A DNA stretch of 64,000 nucleotides from NCBI RefSeq assembly GCF_000024365.1, contig NC_013235.1, positions 2,666,001 through 2,730,000 on the forward strand. The letters are read 5' to 3'. The notes below the pieces were generated by a model, which did no database searches, had not been told where the DNA came from, and saw only the letters and a program-made list of their open reading frames with translations. This DNA comes from Nakamurella multipartita DSM 44233. GTDB lineage: Bacteria; Actinomycetota; Actinomycetes; Mycobacteriales; Nakamurellaceae. Positions 16,763 through 25,768 of this stretch are shown here, piece by piece. Made by a program: the position numbers and the translations under genes. Position 1 is the stretch's first letter. Each line of letters opens with the position of its first letter.

Positions 16763-18075
16763 TCAGAAGTAGGTGGGGACCAGGTCGAGGACGGCCGGGT
16801 CGGTCACGGTGTGGTCGTCGATCAACGGGATCAACCGCCACTTGTCGAAGGCGGTGCACGGATGGGACAGGCCCAACCGGAGCACGGTGCCGACGGTCAG
16901 CTCCCCGGCGGCCGCCGGCGGGAAGCGCAGGAAACCGTGCTGATCGTTGAGCGCGGTGACCTTGGCGCCGTCCAGCGCGCGGGCGCTGTCCCGGTCGGAT
17001 CGACCGCGGATCAGCTGGGCCGTGGGCAGGCCCTCGTCGAACGGCAGGTCGCGCTTGCCGGCGTCGAACAGGGCCAGGCCGGGCTCCGGGGTGGACACGA
17101 TGGTCACCCAGGCGCGCATGGCCGATTCCAGGTGCTCGGGTTCGTCCGATGCGGCGCCGTCCAACGGGGAGATCGAGCGGTAGAAGCCGTCGTCGTGGAT
17201 CGGGTAGGCGCCGGACCGCAGCACCACCCGGGTGGCGATGCCGCGGGCCCCGTCGACGTCGACCAGCGCACCGAGCTCGTCGGCGACCAGGTCGAAGTAC
17301 GCGCTGCCGCCGGCGGTGACGACGGCGAGGTCGGTCCCGTAGAGACCGTCACGATCCAGCCGGGCATGCAGCTGGGCCAGGTCCCGCAGGTAGCCCCGGA
17401 CGGCGGCCAGCCCGGAGGCGGACCGGTCGTGGGCCAGCGCTCCCTCGTACCCGCCCGCCCCGACCAGCCGCAACTCCGGGGCGGCGGACACCGCGCGGGC
17501 GATGGCGATGGCCTCATCGACGGTGCGGGCGCCGGTGCGGCCGCCCGCGCCGCCGAGTTCCACGATGACCTCGAGCGGCCGGACCGCGCCGCGGGCGGCC
17601 AGCGCCTGCCGCAGGATGCGGACCGCATCCAGGCCGTCGACCCAGCTGCGGAATTCGAACGCCGGGTCGCCGTCGAGCTCCGCCGAGATCCAGTCGATGC
17701 CACCGGGGGAGACCAGGGTGTTGGCCAGCATGATCTTCTCGACCCCGAACGAGCGGGCCAGCTGAGCCTGCCAGGGCGTGGCCAGGGTGAGGGCGGCGGC
17801 GCCGTGGTCGAACAGCCGGGCCCACAACGCCGGCGCCATGGTGGTCTTGCCGTGCGGCGCGAGATCCAGCTGCCGCTCGGCCGTCCAGCGCGCCATGAGG
17901 GCCAGATTCCTTTCCAGGACGCCGTTGTCGATCGTGAGCAGGGGAGTGCCGAACTCGCTCAACCGGGGCGCACCGGCCACCGCCGGCCCGACCGCGCGGC
18001 CCCACAGGGCCGGCGGGATCGACTTGTGCTGGGGCCGAGCACCAGATCTGGGGTGGCCGAGCGAGGGGCAGGCAT
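16763..18075 (-). CDS. PLP-dependent amino acid deaminase / D-serine dehydratase-like protein (suspected N-terminal frameshift)
   Basis: A fold-type III PLP enzyme of the D-serine dehydratase/D-threonine aldolase-like family that would deaminate or cleave a D-amino acid. The PLP lysine lies in LAPHGKTTMAP. A C-terminal zinc site reads SHPCTAFDKW, as in D-serine dehydratases. The obvious frame starts at the GTG at 17980, but the same frame upstream encodes the conserved HKSIPPALWG segment without a start codon. An ATG at 18075 with GGAGA five bases before it opens the adjacent frame. One missing base in the G-run at 18031-18034 (+ strand) would join them into about 437 residues, the usual length. 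The downstream enzyme domain is intact. Genes for RidA and D-aminoacylase flank it. Confidence 0.82.
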
Positions 18076-18118
18076 TCGATTCTCCAATGCGGGTCGGGTC
18101 CGGCGGAGCCAGGGCAGG

Positions 18119-18496
18119 TCAGGCGGCGGCGAGAATCGCGTCGATCTCGATCTCGAAGCCGGGCAGGTCCACCGGGATGGTGGTGCGCACCGGGGGCCGG
18201 TCCCCCATGTACTTGCCGAACAGGTCGTTCATCGCCGGGAAGTTCGCCATGTCCCGCAGGTAGACGGTGACCTTCAGGGCGTTGGCCAGGTCGGTCCCGG
18301 CCGCGACCGCCAGGGCCTGCAGGTTGTCGAAGGCGCGCCGGGCCTGCTCGTCGAAGTCGCCGTCGACGAGGTCGCCGGAGCCGGGCCGGTGCGGGGTGGA
18401 ACCGGCCAGATAGACCAGGCCGTCGTGAATCACGATCTGGGAGTACGGCCCGCCGGGAGGCGAGGACAGCTCGGTGGACAGGCAGGTCTTGGACAT
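18119..18496 (-). CDS. RidA family enamine/imine deaminase
   Basis: A RidA/YjgF/UK114-family protein of 125 residues from the ATG at 18496 (MSKT); a TTG four codons upstream is an alternative. It should hydrolyse reactive enamine/imine intermediates released by PLP-dependent dehydratases to the keto acid and ammonia. Seen are GPYSQIVIHDGLVYLAG, FDNLQALAVAAG, VTVYLRDMANFPAMN, the conserved Arg in the PPVRTTIPVDLPG segment, and the C-terminal IEIDAILAA. It is the first gene of the operon, directly before the PLP deaminase, exactly where such an activity is useful. Confidence 0.9.
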   Translation of the reverse strand: MSKTCLSTELSSPPGGPYSQIVIHDGLVYLAGSTPHRPGSGDLVDGDFDEQARRAFDNLQALAVAAGTDLANALKVTVYLRDMANFPAMNDLFGKYMGDRPPVRTTIPVDLPGFEIEIDAILAAA

Positions 18497-18711
18497 CGAT
18501 CGAACCAATCTTCTCGAGGAGGGAGCAAGGTGCTGCCTCGGATCAACGGGCGTCGACAGGCGTTTCGGGGACCGGGCGGACCGCGGTGCCTGAACAGACT
18601 GTCAACCGCTGAACAAAGAGTAAGGCAGAGGCGGACCATCTGTCCATACCCAAGACAAATTGTTAAGGTGGGTCGGGTGGCCGGCAGGGGCCGGCGAACG
18701 AGGAGCGACGA
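18497..18711. promoter_or_regulatory. Divergent promoter/operator region of the D-amino acid operon
   Basis: A 215-base gap between the divergent RidA and regulator genes. Its right half is noticeably AT-richer than the surroundings (around 18595-18665), with repeated TGTC / GACA half-sites (ACTGTCAACC, TCTGTCCATACCCAAGACAAA) that could form an operator. The regulator's ribosome-binding site GAGGAG lies just before 18712. No operator is established. Confidence 0.5.
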
Positions 18712-19404
18712 ATGAGCCAGCAGAGCACGGCCGGACCGGGCGGCACCGTGGAGACGATCGAGGAGCTGCAGGCCCTGCTCGCTCCGGTGATGAAGGCCAT
18801 CGCCACCGCCGTCGGCCCGCACTGCGAGGTCGTGCTGCACGACCTGTCCAGCCGGCACGTCGACCTGCGGCACACCATTCGGGCCATCGAGAACCCCCAG
18901 GTGACGGGCCGATCGGTCGGTGGCCCGTCCACCAACCTGGGCCTGCAGGTGCTGCGCGACGAGGCCGCCGAGCACAACGCCTTCGGGTACCGCGGGCAGA
19001 CCGAGGACGGGCGCCAGCTGCACTCCTCGTCGGTGTACTACCGCAACGCGGCCGGCCACATCATCGGCGCGCTGTGCGTCAACGTCGACCTCACGCCGCT
19101 GCAGCACGCACAGGCGCTGATCGGATCGCTGCTGCCCGCGACCGGGTCCGACACCCGGGCCAAGGAGACCCACGCCCCCGACATCGCGACCGTCCTGGAC
19201 ACGCTGTTCGAATCCGCGGTCGACGCCGTGGGCAAGCCCGTGTCGATGATGGACCGGTCCGATCGCATGGACGTGCTGGCCACGCTCGACCAGCAGGGAG
19301 CGTTCGAGATCCGCCGCTCGGTCGAACTCGTCTCCCGCCGCCTGGGCATCTCGAAGGTGACCGCCTACGCCTATCTCGACGAGCTGCGCAAGGCGGCCTC
19401 CTGA
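18712..19404 (+). CDS. YheO/DauR-like PAS-domain transcriptional regulator
   Basis: A 230-residue regulator. Residues about 15-125 form a YheO-type PAS domain (MKAIATAVGPHCEVVLHDLS, NPQVTGRSVGGPSTNLG, SSSVYYRNAAGHIIGALCVNVD). The C-terminal 60 residues are the helix-turn-helix domain typical of the group (FEIRRSVELVSRRLGISKVTAYAYLDELR). Relatives include DauR, the repressor of D-arginine catabolism in Pseudomonas. GAGGAG precedes the ATG at 18712. Divergence from the RidA/deaminase/D-aminoacylase operon makes it the likely local regulator, probably sensing an amino acid or its keto acid. Confidence 0.85.
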   Translation: MSQQSTAGPGGTVETIEELQALLAPVMKAIATAVGPHCEVVLHDLSSRHVDLRHTIRAIENPQVTGRSVGGPSTNLGLQVLRDEAAEHNAFGYRGQTEDGRQLHSSSVYYRNAAGHIIGALCVNVDLTPLQHAQALIGSLLPATGSDTRAKETHAPDIATVLDTLFESAVDAVGKPVSMMDRSDRMDVLATLDQQGAFEIRRSVELVSRRLGISKVTAYAYLDELRKAAS

Positions 19405-19452
19405 CGATCCGGGGTCCGCAGGCCCTACCGTCGTCAGGCAGGATCATCGCTC

Positions 19453-20160
19453 GTGAGTGAGCAGCGGATTCAGGTGTGGTCGGACGGAGCCTGCCGGGGC
19501 AACCCCGGGCCGGGCGGCTGGGGTGCGTTGATCCGGGTGCCCGGACAGCCGGACGTGGAACTGTCCGGCGGCGAGCCGGCCACCACCAACAACCGGATGG
19601 AGTTGCGTGCGGTGGTCGAGGCGCTGCGCAGCCTGCCGGCCGGCAGCCAGCTCACCGTGCACGCCGATTCCACCTACGTGCTCAACGGCATCACCAAATG
19701 GCTGGCCGGCTGGCGCCGCAACGGCTGGCTGACCGGCAGCAAGCAGCCGGTCAAGAACGTCGACCTGTGGCAGGACCTGGACGAGCAGGCGAATCGGCAC
19801 ACGGTCGACTGGCAATGGGTCAAGGGTCACGCCGGGGATCCCGGCAACGAGCGGGCGGACGCGCTGGCCAACGAGGGGGTGCCGGGCGGCATGGGGGCGG
19901 GCCCGGCCGGGGACGGGCGCCCCGGCCGCAGCCGGCGCGCGCCGGCCCGCAGCCAGAGTGCGCCCGCCGACAGCCCGGGCGTGACCGCCGGCGGCCAGGG
20001 TGCGCCGGCCGGCGGTGCGAAGAAGGCGAGCCGGCCCGGTGCCATGGCGGCCCGGTTCCCCGGCACCTGCCCGCAGTGCCGGGCCGCGATCAAGGTCGGG
20101 GACCGAATCCGGCAGGCCGGTGGACAGTGGGTCTGCGCGGGGTGCGCGGCGGCGGCCTGA
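19453..20160 (+). CDS. rnhA: Ribonuclease HI with C-terminal zinc-ribbon extension
   Basis: Cleaves the RNA strand of RNA:DNA hybrids. The catalytic DEDD set is visible: Asp in [16 protein letters not shown], Glu in [13 protein letters not shown], Asp in [11 protein letters not shown], and the last Asp in NERADALA, all within residues 1-145. About 60 residues of Gly/Ala/Arg/Pro-rich linker follow, then a small domain with two CxxC pairs (CPQC and CAGC) that should bind zinc. The core matches E. coli RNase HI; the tail is extra (235 residues against about 155). The start is the GTG at 19453. Confidence 0.92.
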   Translation: MSEQRIQVWSDGACRGNPGPGGWGALIRVPGQPDVELSGGEPATTNNRMELRAVVEALRSLPAGSQLTVHADSTYVLNGITKWLAGWRRNGWLTGSKQPVKNVDLWQDLDEQANRHTVDWQWVKGHAGDPGNERADALANEGVPGGMGAGPAGDGRPGRSRRAPARSQSAPADSPGVTAGGQGAPAGGAKKASRPGAMAARFPGTCPQCRAAIKVGDRIRQAGGQWVCAGCAAAA

Positions 20161-20233
20161 GGACCCTGACGTCGAAGACGCCGTGCGGACAGGTCGGTCC
20201 CGGCGGGGCCGGCCCGCACGTACCGTGGGCCAG

Positions 20234-21709
20234 GTGACTGTCGCCCCCACCTCGTCCGTCGCGTTGGACGGCCGGTTCGCGCGCGAACTGCCCGAACTGG
20301 CCATCGCCTGGCCGGCCCAACCCGTCGACGACCCCACGTTGCTGGTGCTCAACGAACCGCTGGCCGGCCGGTTGGGTCTGGACCCGGACTGGTTGCGCAC
20401 GCCGGACGGCCTGCGCCTGCTGACCGGCACCGTGCTGCCGGACGGCGCCACCCCGGTCGCCCAGGCCTACGCCGGGCATCAGTTCGGCGGCTTCTCGCCG
20501 CGGCTGGGTGACGGTCGGGCCCTGCTGCTGGGCGAGCTGGTCGATGTCGACGGGCGGCTGCGGGACCTGCACCTGAAGGGTTCGGGTCGCACCCCGTTCG
20601 CCCGGGGCGGTGACGGGCTGGCCGCGGTGGGGCCGATGCTGCGCGAGTACGTGATCAGTGAGTCGTTGCACGCGCTGGGCATCCCGGCCACCCGATCCCT
20701 GGCCGTGGTCGCCACCGGGCGTCCCGTGTATCGCGAAAGTACCTTGCCCGGAGCGGTTCTCGCTCGAGTCGCGAGCAGTCACCTGCGGGTCGGCACGTTC
20801 CAGTTCGCCCGGGGGACCGGCGACGGGCAGCTGCTGCGGCGGCTGGCCGACCATGCGATCGCCCGGCACTATCCGCAGGCGGCGGTCGCCGAGCAGCCCT
20901 ACCTCGCCCTGTTCGATGCGGTGGTCGCGGCCCAGGCCGAGCTGATCGCCCGCTGGATGCTGGTCGGGTTCGTGCACGGGGTGATGAACACCGACAACAT
21001 GACGATCTCCGGTGAGAGCATCGATTTCGGTCCGTGCGCGTTCCTGGACGCCTTCGACCCGGCGACGGTGTTCAGCTCGATCGACACCGGCGGCCGGTAT
21101 GCCTACCGCAACCAACCCGTGGTCGCCCAGTGGAATCTGGCCCGGTTGGCCGAGGCGATGCTGCCGCTGTTCGCCGACGACCAGGAAGCCGCCGTCGACC
21201 TGGCCACGCAGGCCCTGGGCCGCTTCGGCGACCGCTACCAGGCGACCTGGACGCGGGGGATGCGGGCCAAGGTGGGCCTGCCCGATGGCCTGGACGACGG
21301 TGTGGACGATCACGTCGCGGCCGCCCTGATCGACGAGCTGCTCGACCAGCTGCAGGGCAGCCGCGTCGACTACACCGGCTTCTTCCGCGCGTTGGGCGTC
21401 GCCGCCCGCGGCGACACCGAGCCGGCCCGCAGCCTGGTCCTGGACATCGCCGCGTTCGACGAGTGGGCGCAGCGCTGGCGCGCGGTCGCGCCGGACGGCG
21501 AGCTGATGGACCGCACCAATCCGGTCTACATTCCCCGCAACCACCTGATCGAACAGGCGCTGGAGGCGGCCACCGGCGGCGATCTGGATCCGGTGGGCGA
21601 GCTACTGGCCGCGGTCTCGGCGCCCTACCAGCCGCGACCCGGCCTCGAGCGGTACGCCGAGCCGGCCCCCGACGACTTCGGCGCCTACCGGACCTTCTGC
21701 GGAACCTGA
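20234..21709 (+). CDS. selO: Protein adenylyltransferase SelO (YdiU family)
   Basis: A 491-residue pseudokinase-fold enzyme that transfers AMP from ATP to Ser/Thr/Tyr of protein targets; bacterial SelO links to redox stress. Diagnostic segments are [74 protein letters not shown] and the metal-binding [10 protein letters not shown]. The usual C-terminal Cys/Sec position ends TFCGT, so there is a Cys near the end rather than selenocysteine. The GTG at 20234 fits the family N-terminus; the open frame further upstream overlaps rnhA. The gene converges on the transporter gene. Confidence 0.93.
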   Translation: MTVAPTSSVALDGRFARELPELAIAWPAQPVDDPTLLVLNEPLAGRLGLDPDWLRTPDGLRLLTGTVLPDGATPVAQAYAGHQFGGFSPRLGDGRALLLGELVDVDGRLRDLHLKGSGRTPFARGGDGLAAVGPMLREYVISESLHALGIPATRSLAVVATGRPVYRESTLPGAVLARVASSHLRVGTFQFARGTGDGQLLRRLADHAIARHYPQAAVAEQPYLALFDAVVAAQAELIARWMLVGFVHGVMNTDNMTISGESIDFGPCAFLDAFDPATVFSSIDTGGRYAYRNQPVVAQWNLARLAEAMLPLFADDQEAAVDLATQALGRFGDRYQATWTRGMRAKVGLPDGLDDGVDDHVAAALIDELLDQLQGSRVDYTGFFRALGVAARGDTEPARSLVLDIAAFDEWAQRWRAVAPDGELMDRTNPVYIPRNHLIEQALEAATGGDLDPVGELLAAVSAPYQPRPGLERYAEPAPDDFGAYRTFCGT

Positions 21710-21724
21710 AGCATCAGGGCCCGC

Positions 21725-22957
21725 TCACCGATCTTCCGGCGGGTCCGACGGTTCGTCGTGCCGGTCGGTCGCCGCCAGTTCGGGCACCAGCTCGTAGCGC
21801 CGCCCGTAGGTCTGCACGACCGAGACCACCACCGCGGCGATCGGCACCCCGATGATGGCGCCGATCGGTCCCCAGATGGCCGCCCCGACAAAGACGGCGG
21901 CCAGTGCGATCGCCGGGTTGACCTCCATCGTTCGCCGGGAGATGCGCGGGGTGAGCACGTAGGTCTCGATCTGCTGATAGACGATGGCGAACAGCAGGAT
22001 CCACACCGCGGTGATCGGCTGGTCGGCCAGGGCGACGATCATCGGGGCGGCCACGCCGATGTAGGTGCCGATGACCGGGACGAACTGGGCGGTGATGCCG
22101 GCCAGCAGCGCCAGCGGCAGCCACCCGGGGAGGCCGACGGCCCAGAAGAAGATGCCGTGGAAGACCGCGGACAGGGCGGCGAGCACGATCTTGGACGCCA
22201 CGTAGCCACCGGTCTTCTGCTCGGCGATGTCCCAGATCGCGCCGAGGATCGGTTGGCGTTCCGGCGGCAGCCACACGGCCACCTCCTGGACCAGCCGCGG
22301 CCCGGCGGCGGCAATGTAGAAGGTGAACACCGCCACCGTGACCAGGTCGAACACCACCGAGGCCAGGGAACCGAGCCAGCCCAGCGCGCCGAGCGCCAGA
22401 TCGTTGGCCACGCCTTGGATCTGGTCCGGTTCCAGGCGCAGCGTCACGATGATCTGCGAGGCCTGCAGGTTCAGGCCGAAGGTCGAGTTGAGCTGGTCGA
22501 CGATGCTCTGCACCCGATCGGGGGCCGACCGGACCAGCGCCGCGGTCTGCTCGAACAGCATCTGTTCGAAGGTCACGACCAGGCCGACCGCGATGAGCAC
22601 CACCGGGACGGCCACCGCGGCGGTGGCCCGCGTCCGGCGCACGCCGCGGCGCAGGAACCAGCGGATGGCCGGCTCCATGGCGATGGCGGCCAGCCAGGCG
22701 AGCAGGATCAGGAACAGGAAGTGCTGCACGACGCCGACTACCCAGGCGGCGATCAGCCAGGCCGAGACGATGACCAGGATCCTGATCGTGGCCGCCTGGA
22801 TCTCGCGCTGGTCCAGCGAGATCCGGATCCGGCGGGCCGGGGGCGGCGCGTCCGCCGCGGGGCCGGGACCCGCCGTCGACTCCACCGCCGGGTGGTCGAC
22901 GGCGATGGGGTCGGAGTTCGCGGCCGGTTCGTGACGCCGGCCCCGGTGCGGGATCAT
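21725..22957 (-). CDS. AI-2E family transporter (PerM-like)
   Basis: A 410-residue polytopic membrane protein of the AI-2E/TerC-PerM-like exporter family. About 60 soluble, Pro/Ala-rich residues precede the first membrane pair (ILVIVSAWLIAAWVVGVVQHF). The family hallmarks are the central QIIVTLRLEP soluble stretch, WLPPERQPILGAIWDIAEQKTGGYV, and the C-terminal block QFVPVIGTYIG, YQQIETYVLTPRI, VNPAIALAAVFVGAAIWG. The transported substrate is unknown in most members. The start is the ATG at 22957. Confidence 0.9.
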   Translation of the reverse strand: MIPHRGRRHEPAANSDPIAVDHPAVESTAGPGPAADAPPPARRIRISLDQREIQAATIRILVIVSAWLIAAWVVGVVQHFLFLILLAWLAAIAMEPAIRWFLRRGVRRTRATAAVAVPVVLIAVGLVVTFEQMLFEQTAALVRSAPDRVQSIVDQLNSTFGLNLQASQIIVTLRLEPDQIQGVANDLALGALGWLGSLASVVFDLVTVAVFTFYIAAAGPRLVQEVAVWLPPERQPILGAIWDIAEQKTGGYVASKIVLAALSAVFHGIFFWAVGLPGWLPLALLAGITAQFVPVIGTYIGVAAPMIVALADQPITAVWILLFAIVYQQIETYVLTPRISRRTMEVNPAIALAAVFVGAAIWGPIGAIIGVPIAAVVVSVVQTYGRRYELVPELAATDRHDEPSDPPEDR

Positions 22958-23171
22958 GACGCCGGCCGCGCGGCCGCCGTGGCCGGGACCGGGCCCGGAT
23001 CCGGTGTCGACCGGTCACCAGGCGAACCCGGAGACCACGTGCCCGCAGGGGTCATGGCAGTGCTCCCATCCCAGTGGCGCGTCCTGGAGAGCGACGCTCG
23101 CCTCTCCAGTACACCGCGCCACCCCGATGCCCGCCCCTCGCGGGGCCGACCGTCGGGTCGATCCGGTGGGA

Positions 23172-23696
23172 TCAGTGCGACGGGGGCGTGGCCGGGGCGC
23201 TCAGCTCGGCCGCGATGCCGTCGGCCCAGGTCCTGATCCGGTCGAAGTCCCGGAAATCGCCGGCCAGGTCGCCCTTGGCCATGCTCTTGGCCAGGAAGCC
23301 CTTCGCCGTGGCCGTTTCGATCCGGCCACCGAAGGTCGCCGGCTGTGCACAGCCGAGGGCGATCGCGGCGGCCGCGACATCACCGGGCGCGGGCACGACC
23401 CCGTCGGCGTGCTCTGGACCGGTCGGGCCGCTGTGGAACAGCCACACCCGGATCGGGTGCTCGATCGAGTTCGCCGCCACCAGACGCTTGAGCAGCCGGC
23501 GGGCCGGCCGGCGCCACCGCCCGGCGTACACGGCACTGCCCAGAATCACCGAGTCATAGGCATCGAAGCCGGACACGTCGTCGGCCGGACGTAGATCCAC
23601 CTCGAGTCCGGCGCCGCGCAACTCCTCGGCCACGGCCTGGGCGATCCCCTCGGTGCCGCCCATCTTGCTGGCGTACGCCACCAGGGTCTTGGACAT
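23172..23696 (-). CDS. Flavodoxin domain-containing protein (protoporphyrinogen oxidase-like)
   Basis: A 174-residue flavodoxin-fold protein. The N-terminal FMN phosphate loop reads LVAYASKMGGTEGIAQAVAEEL, followed by FDAYDSVILGSAVYAGRW, the second FMN loop seen in HemG/flavodoxin-5 proteins, and VWLFHSGPTG. It probably acts as an FMN-dependent quinone-linked reductase or oxidase. The ATG at 23696 was chosen; the longer open frame upstream runs antisense through another gene. A DosR-like palindrome lies about 105 bases upstream in the gap shared with the divergent F420 oxidoreductase. Confidence 0.85.
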   Translation of the reverse strand: MSKTLVAYASKMGGTEGIAQAVAEELRGAGLEVDLRPADDVSGFDAYDSVILGSAVYAGRWRRPARRLLKRLVAANSIEHPIRVWLFHSGPTGPEHADGVVPAPGDVAAAAIALGCAQPATFGGRIETATAKGFLAKSMAKGDLAGDFRDFDRIRTWADGIAAELSAPATPPSH

Positions 23697-23801
23697 GATC
23701 CATCCACCTCTCAGCATCGAGTTGCGCCTGCGCGGCCCTCGAAGCCGCTCGGGCGCAGGCACTCTCAATTCCAGGGTGACTCGGTCGCGGCGGCCGCGGC
23801 A

Positions 23802-23815
23802 GGGCCGAAGGTCCC
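23802..23815. promoter_or_regulatory. DosR/DevR-like palindrome
   Basis: GGGCCGAAGGTCCC, an almost perfect palindrome of the form GGGAC-N4-G(G/T)CCC, lies in the divergent gap between the flavodoxin gene (106 bases to its start) and the F420 oxidoreductase gene (56 bases). Similar sites recur between 35.9 and 60.6 kb. Confidence 0.5.
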
Positions 23816-23870
23816 CCGACCGCGCGGTCGCGTGGTTTGACCGGGCGACGGTCGGGGCAACCTGGGGACC

Positions 23871-24839
23871 GTGAAGATCGGCTACTTTCTTTCGTCCGAG
23901 GAATACACCCCCGCCGAACTGCTCGACCAGGCCCGGCGAGCCGAACAGGCGGGCTTCGAGGCCCTGTGGATCTCCGACCACTTCCACCCCTGGAACGACG
24001 AACAGGGCCAGAGCCCGTTCGTCTGGTCGATGATCGGCGCCATCGCCCAGGTCTGCTCGTTGCCGTTGACCACGGCGGTGACCTGCCCGACCACCCGGAT
24101 CCATCCGGTCATCACCGCCCAGGCCGCGGCCACCTCGTCGGTGTTGCTGGACGGCCGGTTCCGGCTCGGCGTGGGCACCGGGGAGGCACTCAACGAGCAC
24201 GTCACCGGCGCCCGCTGGCCGTCCATCCACCAGCGCCTGGAGCAACTCGAGGAGGCCGTCGAGGTGATGCGGCGGCTGTGGACCGGGGAGTTCGTCACCT
24301 TCCACGGCAAGCACTACACGGTGGAAAACGCCCGCATCTACACCCTCCCTGACCAGCCCCCGCCGGTGTACGTGTCGGCGTTCGGACCGAACGCGGTCGA
24401 ACTGGCCGGCCGGATCGGCGACGGCTTCATCTCCACCTCGCCGGACCGGGAGGGACTGGCCGGGTTCCGGGCCGCCGGCGGGGCCGGCAAGCCCGCCCAG
24501 GCGGGCTACAAGGTGTGCTGGGGCCGGGATCCGGAGCGCGCGATCGACACCGCGCACCGGCTGTGGGCCAACTCGGGGGTGCCCGGTGAGCTCTCCCAGG
24601 TGTTGCCCAGTCCCAAACACTTCGAGCAGGTCAGCGAGCTGGTCACCCGAGAGATGACCCGGGACGCCATCGCCTACGGGCCGGACGTGGAGCGGCACGT
24701 GGCCGCCTTCCGCCCGTTCGCGCAGGCCGGGTTCGACGAGGTCTACCTCTCGCAGATCGGCGGCCGGGACGCCAATAGCGACCTGGCCGGCTTCTTCGAC
24801 TTCTACCGCGACGAGGTGCTGCCGGTGTTGCGGGCATGA
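23871..24839 (+). CDS. LLM class F420-dependent oxidoreductase (TIGR03557-like, FGD-related)
   Basis: A 322-residue TIM-barrel enzyme related to F420-dependent glucose-6-phosphate dehydrogenase. The pattern KIGYFLSSEEYTPAELLDQAR, the WISDHFHPWNDEQGQSPFVW segment, TTAVTCPTTRIHP and RFRLGVGTGEALNEHVTG matches the TIGR03557 group. The substrate is unknown. It starts at a GTG at 23871 and shares a divergent regulatory gap with the flavodoxin gene. The response regulator gene begins about 70 bases after its stop. Confidence 0.9.
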   Translation: MKIGYFLSSEEYTPAELLDQARRAEQAGFEALWISDHFHPWNDEQGQSPFVWSMIGAIAQVCSLPLTTAVTCPTTRIHPVITAQAAATSSVLLDGRFRLGVGTGEALNEHVTGARWPSIHQRLEQLEEAVEVMRRLWTGEFVTFHGKHYTVENARIYTLPDQPPPVYVSAFGPNAVELAGRIGDGFISTSPDREGLAGFRAAGGAGKPAQAGYKVCWGRDPERAIDTAHRLWANSGVPGELSQVLPSPKHFEQVSELVTREMTRDAIAYGPDVERHVAAFRPFAQAGFDEVYLSQIGGRDANSDLAGFFDFYRDEVLPVLRA

Positions 24840-24911
24840 GCGGCCGGGAGTGCGACGACAGGAGCGAAAGGCGAGGAGTGAGCGGCCAGCGGTGAGAGGA
24901 TGGTGCCGACC

Positions 24912-25574
24912 ATGAGCCGGCCCAGTTCACCCATCCGCATCGCCCTGGTCGACGACTACGACGTCGTCGTGATCGGGCTGGCGCACATGCTCGCGCCCTT
25001 CGGTGACCGGATCACCGTCGTCGAGCTCGACGTGCAGCAACCGGTCTCGGTCGACGTCGACATCGCGCTGTACGACACCTTCGCGCAGCCGGAGTCCGAC
25101 CGCCACGACATCCACGCGTTGCTGGACAACGCGCACGCGGCCAGGGTCGTCATCTACACCTGGAGCTTCGACCCGGCCCTGATCGCGGCGGCGCGGCGGC
25201 GCGGGATCCATGGCTACCTGGCCAAGTCGTTGCCGGCGCGGCAACTGGTCGAGGCGCTCGAGGCGGTGCATGGCGGCGAGGTCGTCGTCAGCGTGCCGCC
25301 GCGGCGGGTGCACAGCGCGCCCGGACTCGACTGGCCCGGCCGGGCCGAGGGGCTGACCGACCGGGAGGCGGAGATCCTGGCCCTGATCACCCAGGGTCGC
25401 GGCAACGCCGAGATCGCGTCGATGACCTACCTGAGCCCGAACACCATCAAGTCCTACATCCGCTCGGTCTATCGCAAGATCGGGGTGTCCAGCCGGACCC
25501 AGGCCGTGTTGTGGGGCGTGCATCACGGGTTCGCGCCGACCAGCCACCGCCTCGACGACTGGCGCAGCCCCTGA
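24912..25574 (+). CDS. LuxR-type response regulator with atypical receiver domain
   Basis: A 220-residue regulator with a receiver domain (IRIALVDDYDVVVIGL, then the phosphoacceptor candidate Asp in IALYDTFAQ, and Lys in YLAKSLPA) and a C-terminal NarL/LuxR helix-turn-helix (LTDREAEILALITQG, NAEIASMTYLSPNTIKSYIRSVYRKIGV). The usual residues after the phosphoacceptor Asp (M/LP) are missing and the beta-3 to alpha-3 region is short and acidic, so control may not follow the standard phosphorylation route. The ATG at 24912 was preferred over that at 24900. No kinase gene is next to it. Confidence 0.82.
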   Translation: MSRPSSPIRIALVDDYDVVVIGLAHMLAPFGDRITVVELDVQQPVSVDVDIALYDTFAQPESDRHDIHALLDNAHAARVVIYTWSFDPALIAAARRRGIHGYLAKSLPARQLVEALEAVHGGEVVVSVPPRRVHSAPGLDWPGRAEGLTDREAEILALITQGRGNAEIASMTYLSPNTIKSYIRSVYRKIGVSSRTQAVLWGVHHGFAPTSHRLDDWRSP

Positions 25575-25768
25575 TGCCGACGCTCGGGCGGACCGCCCGG
25601 TGTGTGGGCCGGCCGCCGGGCGGGTACTGAACCACCGCAGCACCGCGTCGCACCCGGCTCACCGGGAGCGAAAAGTAGCGTGCGGCAACGTCTTTGCCGG
25701 AGCAACCCGGCGGGAATCCGGTGCCGGCCCAGTGCACCCGTGAGTCATTCACCGCATGAGGAGCCACG

